From Comamonas testosteroni (lineage in GTDB: Bacteria > Pseudomonadota > Gammaproteobacteria > Burkholderiales > Burkholderiaceae_C), in contig CP044131.1 of NCBI GenBank assembly GCA_008727115.1, forward strand, positions 1,054,001 through 1,118,000: a stretch of DNA of 64,000 nucleotides, given 5' to 3'. Shown here in pieces: positions 8,412 through 17,255 of the stretch. Numbering within the stretch: position 1 is the stretch's first letter; each line of letters begins with the position of its first letter. A program made the position numbers and the translations under genes. The notes below the pieces were generated by a model. It saw only the letters and a list, made by a program, of their open reading frames with translations. It made no database searches and was not told the origin of the DNA.

Positions 8412-8456
8412 GCACGCCAGCGCTTATGTATCAAGCGCTGATAGCTATCTTTTTGA
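8412..8456 (-). repeat. GATAGC hairpin repeat, copy c
   Basis: On the minus strand: TCAAAAAGATAGCTATC, then AGCGCTT, a seven-base loop, AAGCGCT and GGCGTGC. The 7-bp arms pair perfectly. Confidence 0.7.
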
Positions 8457-8646
8457 GAGTTTTGCGCTATTCAGGAAGTTTTCGGGATGACATGCCCCGG
8501 AAGTGTGGTGCTTTGAGGACTTGCTCCTACATGGCGTGAGTTCGGCTCGCGCCATGCTCAAATGGCCTCAGGGAGCGCAGCCTCTTTGATCTTGCTCAAA
8601 TTGTCAGCTTACTGCGGTCTTTGCATTGTTTTATTGCCATTTCGGT

Positions 8647-8667
8647 CTTGAAATTCATCATCGGGCT
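8647..8667 (+). promoter_or_regulatory. Candidate sigma-32 promoter of clpB
   Basis: CTTGAAA at 8647-8653 matches the -35 element of heat-shock promoters. The -10 part about 12 bases later (GGGCTATCAG) is only a weak match to CCCCATNT. clpB is a classic heat-shock gene, which supports the idea, but the site is not certain. Confidence 0.35.
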
Positions 8668-8714
8668 ATCAGATAAATCAGCAATGAATCTGATTGAAGC
8701 GAAAGCGACACACC

Positions 8715-11327
8715 ATGCGAATTGACAAACTGACGACCAAATTCCAAGAAGCCTTGGCCGATGCGCAGTCTCTGGCGCTCGGTGCGGATCAATCCACCAT
8801 CGACCCCCTGCACCTGCTGGTGGCCATGCTGCGCCAGGACGATGGCCCGCGAGCCTTGCTGCAGCGTGCCGGTGGCAATGTGCAGCAACTCAAAAATCTG
8901 GCCGAGCAGGCCATGGGTGACTTGCCGCGTGTGCAGCAGCAAGGCGATGTACAGGTTGGCTCCGAGCTGGCCCGCCTGCTGCAGGCGACCGAAAAGGAAG
9001 CGCTCAAGCGTGGCGACCAGTTCATCGCCAGCGAGCTGTTTTTGCTGGCGCTGGCCGACGCAGCAGGATCGGCCACGCGTGCCGGTGCCTTGCTCAAGCA
9101 AAGCGGCGTGAGCAAATCCAGCCTGGAAGCAGCCATCAACGCGGTGCGAGGAGGACAGAACGTGGACAGTGCAGAAGCCGAAGGCCAGCGCGAAGCGCTG
9201 AAAAAATACACCATGGACCTGACCGAGCGCGCCCGCATCGGCAAGCTCGATCCGGTGATTGGCCGCGACGATGAAATCCGCCGTGCCATCCAGGTGCTGC
9301 AGCGTCGCAGCAAGAACAACCCCGTGCTCATTGGCGAGCCTGGCGTGGGCAAGACCGCCATCGTGGAAGGTCTGGCCCAGCGCATTGTGGCCGGCGAAGT
9401 GCCCGAGAGCCTGCAGAACAAGCGCGTGCTGTCGCTGGATATGGCGGGCTTGTTGGCCGGTGCCAAGTACCGTGGCGACTTCGAGGAGCGCCTGAAATCC
9501 GTGCTCAAGGAACTGGCCCAGGAGGAAGGGCGCGTCATCCTGTTCATCGACGAAATCCACACCATGGTGGGCGCCGGCAAGGCCGATGGCGCCATGGACG
9601 CGGGCAATATGCTCAAGCCCGCGCTGGCGCGCGGCGAGCTGCACTGCGTGGGTGCAACCACGCTCGATGAATACCGCAAGTACATCGAAAAGGACGCAGC
9701 GCTGGAGCGGCGCTTCCAGAAGGTGATGGTCGACGAGCCCTCGGTGGAAGACACCATCGCCATTTTGCGTGGCCTGCAGGTCAAGTACGAGGCGCACCAC
9801 AACGTCGATATCACCGACCCCGCCATCGTTGCCGCAGCAGAGCTGAGCCATCGCTACATCACCGACCGTTTCCTGCCCGACAAGGCCATCGACCTGATCG
9901 ACGAGGCTGCGGCCAAGATCAAGATCGAAATGGACTCCAAGCCCGAGGTGATGGACAAGCTTGAGCGCCGCATGATTCAGCTCAAGATCGAGCGCGAAGC
10001 CATGAAGCGTGAAAAGGACGAGGCTTCGCAAAAACGTCTGCAGCTGATCGAGGAAGAGCTGGAGAGCCTGGAGCGCGAGTACGCCGACCTTGAAGAAATC
10101 TGGAAGGCCGAGAAGGCCAGCGCCTTGGGTTCGGAGCAGATCCGCAAGGAAGTGGATCAGTTGCGCATCCAGATCGAGGAGTTCAAGCGCAAGGGCGACT
10201 TCAACAAGGTGGCCGAGCTGCAGTACGGCAAGCTGCCCGCACTCGAAAAACAGCTGCATGAAGCCCAGGCCAAGGAAGAAGGCCAGGATGGCGCGACGGC
10301 CCATAAGCTGCTGCGTACACAAGTGGGTGCCGAAGAGATTGCTGAGGTGGTCAGTCGTGCCACGGGTATTCCTGTGGCCAAGATGATGCAGGGCGAGAAA
10401 GACAAGCTGCTGCACATGGAGGCCAAGCTGCACGAGCGTGTGGTGGGTCAGGAAGAGGCGATTGCCGCTGTGGCCAATGCCATCCGGCGTTCGCGCTCGG
10501 GCCTGTCTGATCCGAATCGCCCCACAGGCTCCTTCCTGTTCCTGGGCCCAACGGGTGTGGGCAAGACCGAGCTGTGCAAGGCGCTGGCAGGTTTCCTGTT
10601 CGACAGCGAAGACCATCTGGTGCGCATTGACATGAGTGAGTTCATGGAAAAGCACTCTGTGGCACGCTTGATTGGTGCTCCCCCCGGCTATGTGGGCTAT
10701 GAAGAAGGCGGCTACCTGACGGAAGCTGTGCGCCGCAAGCCCTATAGCGTGTTGCTGCTGGACGAGGTGGAAAAAGCCCACCCCGATGTCTTCAACGTGC
10801 TGCTGCAGGTGCTGGACGATGGCCGACTGACCGATGGTCAGGGGCGTACGGTGGACTTCAAGAACACTGTCATTGTCATGACCAGCAACATTGGTTCACA
10901 TTTGATTCAAGCCATGGTGGGTGAGGATGCCAATGATGTGAAGGAAGCGGTCTGGGGGGAACTTAAAAACCATTTCCGACCCGAATTCTTGAACCGTATC
11001 GATGAAACCGTGGTCTTCCATGCCCTGGATGCCAAGAACATCGAGGCGATTGCCAAGATTCAGCTGAAGTTGCTGGAGAGCCGTCTGCAGAAGATGGAGT
11101 TGAGCATGCAGGTGTCCGAACAAGCCCTGGCCGAGTTGGCCAAGGTAGGCTTCGATCCCGTGTTCGGTGCCCGTCCGCTCAAGCGCGCAATTCAGCAGCG
11201 TATTGAAAACCCGCTGTCCAAGCTGTTGCTTGAGGGCAAGTTCCCGCCCAAGAGTACGATTGCTGTGACAGTGGACCCGGTGAATGATCCCGGGGTGTTC
11301 CGGTTCGAGTCTGCGGCAACTGCCTAA
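8715..11327 (+). CDS. clpB: ATP-dependent disaggregase ClpB
   Basis: Hexameric AAA+ chaperone that extracts polypeptides from aggregates together with DnaK. The 870 residues hold an N-terminal Clp repeat domain, a first AAA domain with Walker [10 protein letters not shown] near residue 207 and Walker [10 protein letters not shown], the long charged coiled-coil M domain (about 400-530), and a second AAA domain with GPTGVGKTE and [19 protein letters not shown] 8715 starts the canonical [14 protein letters not shown]; an in-frame TTG at 8694 is rejected. The ribosome binding site is weak. Confidence 0.97.
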   Translation: MRIDKLTTKFQEALADAQSLALGADQSTIDPLHLLVAMLRQDDGPRALLQRAGGNVQQLKNLAEQAMGDLPRVQQQGDVQVGSELARLLQATEKEALKRGDQFIASELFLLALADAAGSATRAGALLKQSGVSKSSLEAAINAVRGGQNVDSAEAEGQREALKKYTMDLTERARIGKLDPVIGRDDEIRRAIQVLQRRSKNNPVLIGEPGVGKTAIVEGLAQRIVAGEVPESLQNKRVLSLDMAGLLAGAKYRGDFEERLKSVLKELAQEEGRVILFIDEIHTMVGAGKADGAMDAGNMLKPALARGELHCVGATTLDEYRKYIEKDAALERRFQKVMVDEPSVEDTIAILRGLQVKYEAHHNVDITDPAIVAAAELSHRYITDRFLPDKAIDLIDEAAAKIKIEMDSKPEVMDKLERRMIQLKIEREAMKREKDEASQKRLQLIEEELESLEREYADLEEIWKAEKASALGSEQIRKEVDQLRIQIEEFKRKGDFNKVAELQYGKLPALEKQLHEAQAKEEGQDGATAHKLLRTQVGAEEIAEVVSRATGIPVAKMMQGEKDKLLHMEAKLHERVVGQEEAIAAVANAIRRSRSGLSDPNRPTGSFLFLGPTGVGKTELCKALAGFLFDSEDHLVRIDMSEFMEKHSVARLIGAPPGYVGYEEGGYLTEAVRRKPYSVLLLDEVEKAHPDVFNVLLQVLDDGRLTDGQGRTVDFKNTVIVMTSNIGSHLIQAMVGEDANDVKEAVWGELKNHFRPEFLNRIDETVVFHALDAKNIEAIAKIQLKLLESRLQKMELSMQVSEQALAELAKVGFDPVFGARPLKRAIQQRIENPLSKLLLEGKFPPKSTIAVTVDPVNDPGVFRFESAATA

Positions 11328-11352
11328 GATCGAACTTTAGAAAGGTATTGCT

Positions 11353-11709
11353 TTGAACGATTTCGCCACCACCGCAACCCGTTGGGCCGTCCGCATCATG
11401 CTGATGCTGGTGGGTCTGGTGTTCTTTCTGTGCCTGCTGGCAGTGGCTGCCTTGATCGCTGCGGCCTGGGGCTTGCGTGCCCTGTGGGCCAAGCTCACAG
11501 GTCAACCCGTGGTGCCCATGAGCTTTGGCTCCATGAGCCCGTTTGCAGGCTGGCAGACGGTGTACCGCTCGGGTGCAGAGTGGATGGCGCAATCGTCAGG
11601 CAATGCAGACGTTAAAAAAGAGGCCCGTGAGACCCGCTCTCGCCGTGGTGTCTTGCCTGGTACTGGTGATGTCACCGATGTGCAGCCGCGTGAAGTGCAG
11701 GAGTCATAA
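11353..11709 (+). CDS. Small single-pass membrane protein, 118 residues
   Basis: Not recognised. It starts at TTG 11353 with AGAAAGG eight bases upstream. Residues 14-40 form one long hydrophobic helix (IMLMLVGLVFFLCLLAVAAL). The rest is polar, and the tail is charged with Arg/Glu. It begins 25 bp after clpB on the same strand and may be co-transcribed with it. A function near the membrane is inferred only from the helix. Confidence 0.65.
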   Translation: MNDFATTATRWAVRIMLMLVGLVFFLCLLAVAALIAAAWGLRALWAKLTGQPVVPMSFGSMSPFAGWQTVYRSGAEWMAQSSGNADVKKEARETRSRRGVLPGTGDVTDVQPREVQES

Positions 11710-11764
11710 GAACGTGTCGACGATCTCTACGCAGCCGTGGCGCGAGGAGATCGTCGGCTCGTTC
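11710..11764. repeat. Long inverted repeat directly after a stop codon
   Basis: Arms of 18 bases at 11710-11727 (GAACGTGTCGACGATCTC) and 11747-11764 (GAGATCGTCGGCTCGTTC) pair with one mismatch and one G-T wobble around a 19-base loop. The inner ten base pairs are perfect. It begins one base after the preceding stop codon and has no T tract, so it is not a standard terminator. No other copy was seen in the window. Confidence 0.75.
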
Positions 11765-11850
11765 TAAATCCCGCTGGCGCGCTTGGCTCATGCGTTGAGT
11801 CCCGCCTGCCAATTCACAGGTCGCAGCTTCGGGCAGCGGTCAAAACACAA

Positions 11851-11884
11851 GAGCCTGTGCAGTGTTGCATCAGGCTCTTTTTTA
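11851..11884 (+). terminator. Rho-independent terminator
   Basis: GAGCCTG and CAGGCTC form a 7-bp stem with a 13-base loop, followed by a run of T. It separates the clpB unit from the aldehyde dehydrogenase gene. Confidence 0.8.
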
Positions 11885-11946
11885 CGCGGTGTTTACGCAG
11901 TCTCGCGGTATGGTCGAGATTGTGATCTTGGGTTCTTTAGACAGGC

Positions 11947-13386
11947 ATGAATAACATGGATTTGCACCGTATCTTTGACTTGCAGTATCAAGCCAGCCGG
12001 GCGCAGGTCGATGTGCCTTTACTGGTGCGGCGTGAGAGGCTGCTGCGCTTGCAGAAGATGCTGGAGCAAAACGGCTCGGCACTGTGCGCTGCGGTAGAGC
12101 AAGACTTTGGTGTGCGCTCCGAGCGCTGGACCGAGATGTTGGATCTGATGTTGGTGCGAAACATGCTCAGGCATACGCTCAAGCATCTGCCGAAGTGGAG
12201 CAAGCGGCAACGCGTGCGCACGCCACTGATGCTGCAGCCTGGCAAGGCCTGGGTAGAGCGCCAGCCCATTGGGGTCGTGGGCATCATTGCGCCCTGGAAC
12301 TATCCATTGCAGCTATCACTGGCTCCCGCCGTCACAGCGCTGGCAGCGGGCAATCGCGTGATGCTCAAGCCTAGCGAACTGACGCCTCATACCTCAGCCA
12401 AGATGGCGGAGTTGGTAGCGCAGTACTTCGCACCTGAAGAGTTTTGTGTCATTGAGGGAGATGTGGGCGTCGCCACACAGTTCTCAGGCCTGCAGTTCGA
12501 CCATCTGTTTTTTACGGGCTCTACCGCGGTGGGGCGCAGAGTGGCCCAGGCTGCAGCTGTGCACCTGACGCCAACCACGCTGGAGCTGGGAGGCAAGTCG
12601 CCCTGCATCGTCGCGCAGGATTGTGACGTGCAGGCCGTGGCGTTCAAAGTCGCCTATGGCAAGCTGGTCAATGCCGGGCAGACCTGTATTGCTCCCGACT
12701 ATGTGTTGCTGCCGCGTGGGCGTGAGCAGGAGTTTGCTGATGCCTACCAAGCGGCAGTTCAGCAGCTGTATCCGCGTATCTCTGGCAACCCTGACTACAC
12801 GGCCATCATCAGCAAGCGCCATCTGGCACGACTCAAGCAGATGCTGCGACAAGCGGAAAGCCTGGGGGCGCAGGTTCATTGGATGCATGAGGCAGCGGCT
12901 CCTGCTGCCGACGGGGATGCCACAGCCTGGGGGGAAGCCGTGGAGCGGCAGCTTGCGCCAGCACTGGTGTTTGGCGTGACAGGCGAAATGCAGCTCATGC
13001 AGGAGGAGATCTTCGGCCCTATCCTGCCGGTGATCTCCTATGAGCGTATTGAAGATGTGATCCATGCCATCAATGCCAGCCCCAGGCCATTGGCGTTGTA
13101 CTGGTTTGGCAATGATGAGTCTGAGCGCGATGCGGTGCTGATGCGCACCGTCAGCGGTGGTGTCTGCGTGAATGACACTTTGCTGCATGTCGCCCATGAA
13201 AACCTGCCGTTTGGCGGTGTAGGGGAGAGTGGCTGGGGCGCCTATCACGCAGAGCAGGGCTTTTTGCGCTTTGTGCATCAGAAGGCGGTTTTCGTGCAGT
13301 CGCGCTGGGCAGGGACTGCACTCCTTTATCCGCCGTTCGGAGACAAATTCGATCGTGTGATGGAGTTCATGCGACGCTGGCTGTGA
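11947..13386 (+). CDS. Aldehyde dehydrogenase, coniferyl-aldehyde type
   Basis: NAD(P)-dependent oxidation of an aldehyde to its acid. The sequence is closest in character to the coniferyl aldehyde dehydrogenases (CalB group), which are shorter than most aldehyde dehydrogenases; this one has 479 residues. The catalytic Glu213 is in TLELGGKSP and the catalytic Cys247 in NAGQTCIAPDYVL. IIAPWNYPLQLSLAP and FTGSTAVGRRV form the cofactor site. A role in lignin-derived phenylpropanoid breakdown would suit the organism type, but no catabolic neighbours are present, so the true substrate may be another alkyl or aryl aldehyde. Confidence 0.88.
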   Translation: MNNMDLHRIFDLQYQASRAQVDVPLLVRRERLLRLQKMLEQNGSALCAAVEQDFGVRSERWTEMLDLMLVRNMLRHTLKHLPKWSKRQRVRTPLMLQPGKAWVERQPIGVVGIIAPWNYPLQLSLAPAVTALAAGNRVMLKPSELTPHTSAKMAELVAQYFAPEEFCVIEGDVGVATQFSGLQFDHLFFTGSTAVGRRVAQAAAVHLTPTTLELGGKSPCIVAQDCDVQAVAFKVAYGKLVNAGQTCIAPDYVLLPRGREQEFADAYQAAVQQLYPRISGNPDYTAIISKRHLARLKQMLRQAESLGAQVHWMHEAAAPAADGDATAWGEAVERQLAPALVFGVTGEMQLMQEEIFGPILPVISYERIEDVIHAINASPRPLALYWFGNDESERDAVLMRTVSGGVCVNDTLLHVAHENLPFGGVGESGWGAYHAEQGFLRFVHQKAVFVQSRWAGTALLYPPFGDKFDRVMEFMRRWL

Positions 13387-13466
13387 GCTTTCAGCGGCTT
13401 TTATGGTTGCATGAGCAGGGGGTGTGACATCAAGTCTTGGCGCTAAATGTCATCAAATGTGAGGCA

Positions 13467-13488
13467 AAGCCTTGATGGATAAAGGCTT
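13467..13488. other. Hairpin in the gap before the acetyltransferase gene
   Basis: AAGCCTT at 13467-13473 and AAGGCTT at 13482-13488 form a 7-bp stem. It has no T tract. It lies in the 268-bp stretch between the aldehyde dehydrogenase and acetyltransferase genes, where I see no other structure. Confidence 0.35.
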
Positions 13489-13654
13489 GCTGCTCTGCTT
13501 AGGGGAGCGCATAGCACATAGATTGCGGCATAGCAAGGAATTGCGAACAGCCGCAGTTGAGCAAATGGCTAACAACCATGCTGCGTGCCAAAACTTTGAA
13601 TCTGTAGACAATTACGCCCTTCTATTCTTACATGTTTCCGCCCCGGTTTTTTCC

Positions 13655-14179
13655 ATGTCTAGTATCCAGGTCCGTCCCGCTACTCTTCGCGATGCAAAAG
13701 CGATTGCCCAGATCCATACTGCTTCCGCACTGGAGGCTTATCGAGGTCTGGTTCCCGATGATCAACTGAAGGCCATGTCCTCGGTTGAAAAGCGTCAGGC
13801 TTACTGGCGCGAAGCTATTGAATACTGTGAGCCTCAGGTTCAGGTCGCTATTGATGGCGACAAGATCGTGGGCTTTGTCGGCTTTGACCGCTCCCGTGAT
13901 GAAAAATCTCGTCAGACCACTGGTGAGATTTGGGCCATCTATGCTGCACCTTCTCACTGGAACCAAGGCGTTGGCGTTGCCTTGTGGGATGCCGCACGCG
14001 ATGGTTTGCTGGAAGAAGGCTGCACCAATGTGACAGCCTGGATTCCTCTGCGCAACGAGCGTGCCCTGCGTTTCCATGAGATGGCAGGCTTCAAGCGCGA
14101 GATGTCCACGGCCAAGACGGCTGTGATTGGCAGCATCAAGATTGAAGAAGTGCGCGTCAAGCGCCCTCTGAACGGCTGA
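13655..14179 (+). CDS. GNAT-family N-acetyltransferase
   Basis: Transfers an acetyl group from acetyl-CoA to an amine; the substrate cannot be told from sequence. The 174-residue form starting MSSIQVRPATLRDAKAIAQIH begins exactly with the GNAT first strand. The CoA-binding motif A is WAIYAAPSHWNQGVGVALW (the Q-x-x-G-V-G form), and motif B is near VTAWIPLRNERALRFHE. The reading frame is open back to a TTG at 13472, but the extra 61 residues have no family match, so ATG 13655 is preferred. No obvious ribosome binding site. Confidence 0.82.
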   Translation: MSSIQVRPATLRDAKAIAQIHTASALEAYRGLVPDDQLKAMSSVEKRQAYWREAIEYCEPQVQVAIDGDKIVGFVGFDRSRDEKSRQTTGEIWAIYAAPSHWNQGVGVALWDAARDGLLEEGCTNVTAWIPLRNERALRFHEMAGFKREMSTAKTAVIGSIKIEEVRVKRPLNG

Positions 14180-14204
14180 TCGCCGTTGCTTTGAAAGACA
14201 GGCC

Positions 14205-15425
14205 GTGAAGACCCCCAAGAACAATGTCGCGGCCTCAGTCACCGCTCCCGCAACTGCTTTCGAACTGCTGCAATGGCAGAACGAAGACAAGGCCGAACAA
14301 GCCTTGTGGCGCACCGAAAGCAGCTTGCCCAAACCTCGCCGCATAGAGCTTGCCGACGACACCATGCCCGCAGATACGGCGTTTCGCCATATCAGCGAAG
14401 GTGCGTCGCTGCTGTGGCGAGGTGACTTCCAGAATGCCCGCCAGCTGCTGCTGGCGCTGGGCCGTCGTCTGGACAAGAAGTCCCAGCGCAAAAGCGGCAA
14501 AGGCAGCAAATCTGGCACTGCGTCGGCAGGCTTTCCTCACGCATTCCATCTGTATCGACAGTCCCAGGCACAGCGTGCGCGCATGCTGGGCAGTATTCTG
14601 ATTGAGATGGATGCCCAGTGGCATTGCGCCTTGCGCCGTGCGCCGGACTGGAGCCAGGCCTGCGTTGAGGCATGGGGCGCCGTTCCGGCCGAAGCGCATG
14701 CGCCATCCGTTCTGGTGCCGCTGCGCGATCTGCTGGGTGTGGTTGGTTCCCACGAATGGCGCAAGAAGGGCGTGGAGATCGCTGCTCTGGATGGCGCCCG
14801 CATTCATGCGCATTACGGCGTGTTCTCGCCTGTGCGTGGTGAGTACCTTGATCTGGTGGCGCGTACCCCGATTCCGGCGGCCGGTATGGCTCAGGCCTGG
14901 GATATCGGTGTCGGCACGGGGGTGCTCACGGCCTTGTTGCTCAAGCGCGGTGTGAAGTCGGTGGTTGCCACGGATATGAGCGAGCGCGCTCTGGGCTGCG
15001 CCGCTGAAAATCTGCAGCGCTTGGGTCACGCCTCCAAGGTGGAGCTCCGGCGTGCCGATCTGTTCCCCGAGGGGAAGGCCGGCCTGATTGTCTGCAATCC
15101 GCCCTGGCTGCCGGGCAAGGCCGCCTCGTTGCTGGACCAGGCCATCTATGACGAAGACAGTCGCATGCTGCGCGGTTTTGTGCAGGGCCTGGCGGCACAT
15201 CTGCTGCCCGGCGGAGAAGGTTGGCTCATCATTTCCGACCTGGCCGAGCACTTGAAGCTGCGCACCCGTGAGGAGCTGCAGACCTGGATTGAGGCAGCAG
15301 GCCTCAAGGTGCTGGGGCGCGAGGATATTCGACCTCAGCATGGCAAGGCGCAGGATAAGGAAGATCCTTTGCATGTGGCCAGAGCAGCCGAAGTGACTTC
15401 GCTCTGGCGTTTGGCTGCGGCTTAA
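14205..15425 (+). CDS. Class I SAM-dependent methyltransferase (NPPW type)
   Basis: Probable N-methyltransferase of protein or nucleic acid. Motif I is WDIGVGTGVLTALLLKRG (around residue 230) and motif IV is IVCNPPWLPG, the NPP[YFW] signature shared with HemK/PrmC-type and RNA/DNA amino-methyltransferases. The N-terminal 200 residues are not a known domain to me. Start is GTG at 14205, 25 bp after the acetyltransferase stop. The order acetyltransferase-methyltransferase suggests a shared transcript but not necessarily a shared job. Substrate unknown. Confidence 0.8.
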   Translation: MKTPKNNVAASVTAPATAFELLQWQNEDKAEQALWRTESSLPKPRRIELADDTMPADTAFRHISEGASLLWRGDFQNARQLLLALGRRLDKKSQRKSGKGSKSGTASAGFPHAFHLYRQSQAQRARMLGSILIEMDAQWHCALRRAPDWSQACVEAWGAVPAEAHAPSVLVPLRDLLGVVGSHEWRKKGVEIAALDGARIHAHYGVFSPVRGEYLDLVARTPIPAAGMAQAWDIGVGTGVLTALLLKRGVKSVVATDMSERALGCAAENLQRLGHASKVELRRADLFPEGKAGLIVCNPPWLPGKAASLLDQAIYDEDSRMLRGFVQGLAAHLLPGGEGWLIISDLAEHLKLRTREELQTWIEAAGLKVLGREDIRPQHGKAQDKEDPLHVARAAEVTSLWRLAAA

Positions 15426-15440
15426 GTGGGCTGATACGGC

Positions 15441-16022
15441 TTATGCCGTAGCGCTTTCAAGGGCTGTGGCAGCCACTTCGTCAGCTTCCTCATAAGACAG
15501 CAGTGCAGCCAGTCGCTCGCGCAGCGACTGGGCGCGATCCTCTCCCGCGTACTCCTGCACGGCAGTCAGCAGACTGATGCCTGCGCTGCGCAAGCTGCTC
15601 AAGTCTCTGGCTTCGCGCAGCTGGGTACGCAAGGACTGGGCCAGCGCCTCGTGGCGGTTGGCAAACAGACGCTCGCACATGTCGAACAGATACATGCGGG
15701 TTCCGGCCATGTTGATGACAGGAGGCGAAGACGCTGCTGTCTGGTCGGGGACTGGAGCTGGAGTGGCAGCGACTTTGGCAAGAGAGGCTGCCGGGTGAAT
15801 GGCTGGGCTGCGCTCTTTGATGGTGCTGGCAGAAACCAGTTGAAGATATCCCTGCTCCACCAGTTGCTGGGCCAGTGCTGCATGATCGCTGCCCAGCATG
15901 GCCGCAATCTCCTCCAGGCGTTTTCCGCCAGCCAGCAAAAGCAGGGATCGTGCACGCTGAGGTAGCTGGCGCGAACCGGGCTGAAGCTCCTCCTGGGCCT
16001 TGGCGGTTTTTTGCAAAATCAT
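15441..16022 (-). CDS. Hypothetical protein, about 193 residues
   Basis: Not recognised. It has a helical N-terminal part with RARSLLLLAGGKRLEEIAAM (possibly a small helix-turn-helix-like fold), a Pro/Ala/Ser-rich middle linker, and a helical C-terminal half (LFDMCERLFANRHEALAQ onward). No signal peptide or membrane helix. ATG 16022 is chosen over an upstream TTG at 16043; neither has a clear ribosome binding site. It converges with the methyltransferase gene, with a 15-bp gap. Confidence 0.6.
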   Translation of the reverse strand: MILQKTAKAQEELQPGSRQLPQRARSLLLLAGGKRLEEIAAMLGSDHAALAQQLVEQGYLQLVSASTIKERSPAIHPAASLAKVAATPAPVPDQTAASSPPVINMAGTRMYLFDMCERLFANRHEALAQSLRTQLREARDLSSLRSAGISLLTAVQEYAGEDRAQSLRERLAALLSYEEADEVAATALESATA

Positions 16023-16149
16023 GGTTTTTGTTGTCTGTCGCAATACAAGTTCTGATGCGCTATTGCATGTTCAGACCATGACAGCGGTGTGAATTGGAGC
16101 CAATTCGCAGTGCATCTGTCTGCTATTGCGGTTCATCTTGCCGCTTGCT

Positions 16150-16203
16150 TTTGAATTGATAGCTGTAAGGGCTTGCTGGATAAGCCCTATAGCCATATTT
16201 TTG
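16150..16203 (+). repeat. GATAGC hairpin repeat, copy d, with compensatory arms
   Basis: TTGAATTGATAGCTGTA, then AGGGCTT at 16168-16174, a seven-base loop, AAGCCCT at 16182-16188, then ATAGCCATATTTTTG. Compared with the usual arms AGCGCTT/AAGCGCT, both arms have changed so that pairing is kept. It lies just upstream of dusC. Confidence 0.75.
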
Positions 16204-16211
16204 ACATTGAA

Positions 16212-17255
16212 ATGAAACTGCTGCTTGCCCCCATGGAGGGGTTGCTGGATTTTGTGCTCCGCGATGTACTGACCCGCGTGGGCGGTGCTGACCGCTGCGT
16301 CTCCGAGTTCATTCGCATCAGCGGTACCTTGCTGCCCGACAAGGTCTATCTGCGCACCATGCCGGAGCTGCGCAATGGCAGCAAGACGCTGGCAGGAGTG
16401 CCCGTGCGCGCGCAGCTGTTGGGCTCCGATCCCGTCAGCATGGCTGAGAACGCTGCCAACCTGGCACGTCTGGGGCCCGAGGGCATCGATCTGAATTTCG
16501 GCTGCCCGGCCAAGGTGGTCAATCGCCACGGCGGCGGCGCATCCTTGCTGCAAGACCCGGAGCAGATCGTGCGTGTGGTGGAGGCCGTGCGCAAGGCCGT
16601 GCCTGCGCACCTGCCCGTGTCAGCCAAGATGCGGCTGGGCTTTAATGACCGCGCATTGATGACCGAGTGCGCCCAAGCCATGGAAAGCGGCGGGGCCTGT
16701 GAAATCGTGGTTCATGCCAGAACCAAGCTGGACGGCTATCGTCCTCCGGCGTATTGGGAAGAGATCCCGCGCATTCGCGAGGTGGTGCGTGTAAATGTGG
16801 TGGCCAATGGCGAGATCTGGACGGTGGAAGAAGCCTTGCGTTGTCGTGAGCTCTCTGGCTGCGACGACTTGATGCTGGGGCGCGGTATTGTGGCTGACCC
16901 CGGCCTGGCGCTGGCGGTGCGCCGGGCTGTAGAGCAAGGCGGAGTCACTACAGCGGCAGGCATTGACTGGCAGGAGCTGGTGCCGCAGGTGCAGCGGTTC
17001 TGGGAGATGGTCTGTGAAGGGCTGGAGCCGCGTCAGCGGGCAGGGCGCCTCAAGCAGTGGCTGAACCTCATGCGCAGACGCTTTCCCGAGGCCGAGCAGG
17101 CCTATCAGGAAGTGCGAACGCAGACCGATCAATCGGCCATCAGTGACTGGGTGGAGGCGTTGCTGACGCGCGACTTGGAGCAAGAATGGGTCTGGCCGCA
17201 GCTGCAATCTACAGCAGGCTGTCCGGAGCCAGCGGCCCCAACAGTTGCAGCATAA
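16212..17255 (+). CDS. dusC: tRNA-dihydrouridine(16) synthase DusC
   Basis: FMN-dependent reduction of uridine in the tRNA D-loop. The 347-residue protein begins MKLLLAPMEGLLDFVLRDVL, the Dus N-terminus, and has the catalytic Cys98 in NFGCPAKVVNRHGGGASLL. Other family marks are AQLLGSDP, SAKMRLG and VVHARTK. The DusC subgroup is suggested by LLAPMEGL (rather than LAPMAGV) and by the overall length. ATG 16212 was chosen; the reading frame opens earlier at 16173 inside the upstream repeat. Its 3' end overlaps the convergent phospholipase D gene by 47 bp. Confidence 0.92.
   Translation: MKLLLAPMEGLLDFVLRDVLTRVGGADRCVSEFIRISGTLLPDKVYLRTMPELRNGSKTLAGVPVRAQLLGSDPVSMAENAANLARLGPEGIDLNFGCPAKVVNRHGGGASLLQDPEQIVRVVEAVRKAVPAHLPVSAKMRLGFNDRALMTECAQAMESGGACEIVVHARTKLDGYRPPAYWEEIPRIREVVRVNVVANGEIWTVEEALRCRELSGCDDLMLGRGIVADPGLALAVRRAVEQGGVTTAAGIDWQELVPQVQRFWEMVCEGLEPRQRAGRLKQWLNLMRRRFPEAEQAYQEVRTQTDQSAISDWVEALLTRDLEQEWVWPQLQSTAGCPEPAAPTVAA

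Larger units (their letters stand above)
8338..8714 (+). other. moaE-clpB intergenic region, 377 bp
   Basis: No gene seen. It holds one GATAGC repeat (8412-8456) and, near the clpB end, a heat-shock-like promoter candidate. No clear terminator for moaE was found. Confidence 0.6.

Noticed and set aside
13472..13654. 62-residue N-terminal extension of the acetyltransferase
   Set aside because: The GNAT fold starts at ATG 13655, and the extension has no conserved features and starts at a TTG within a hairpin.
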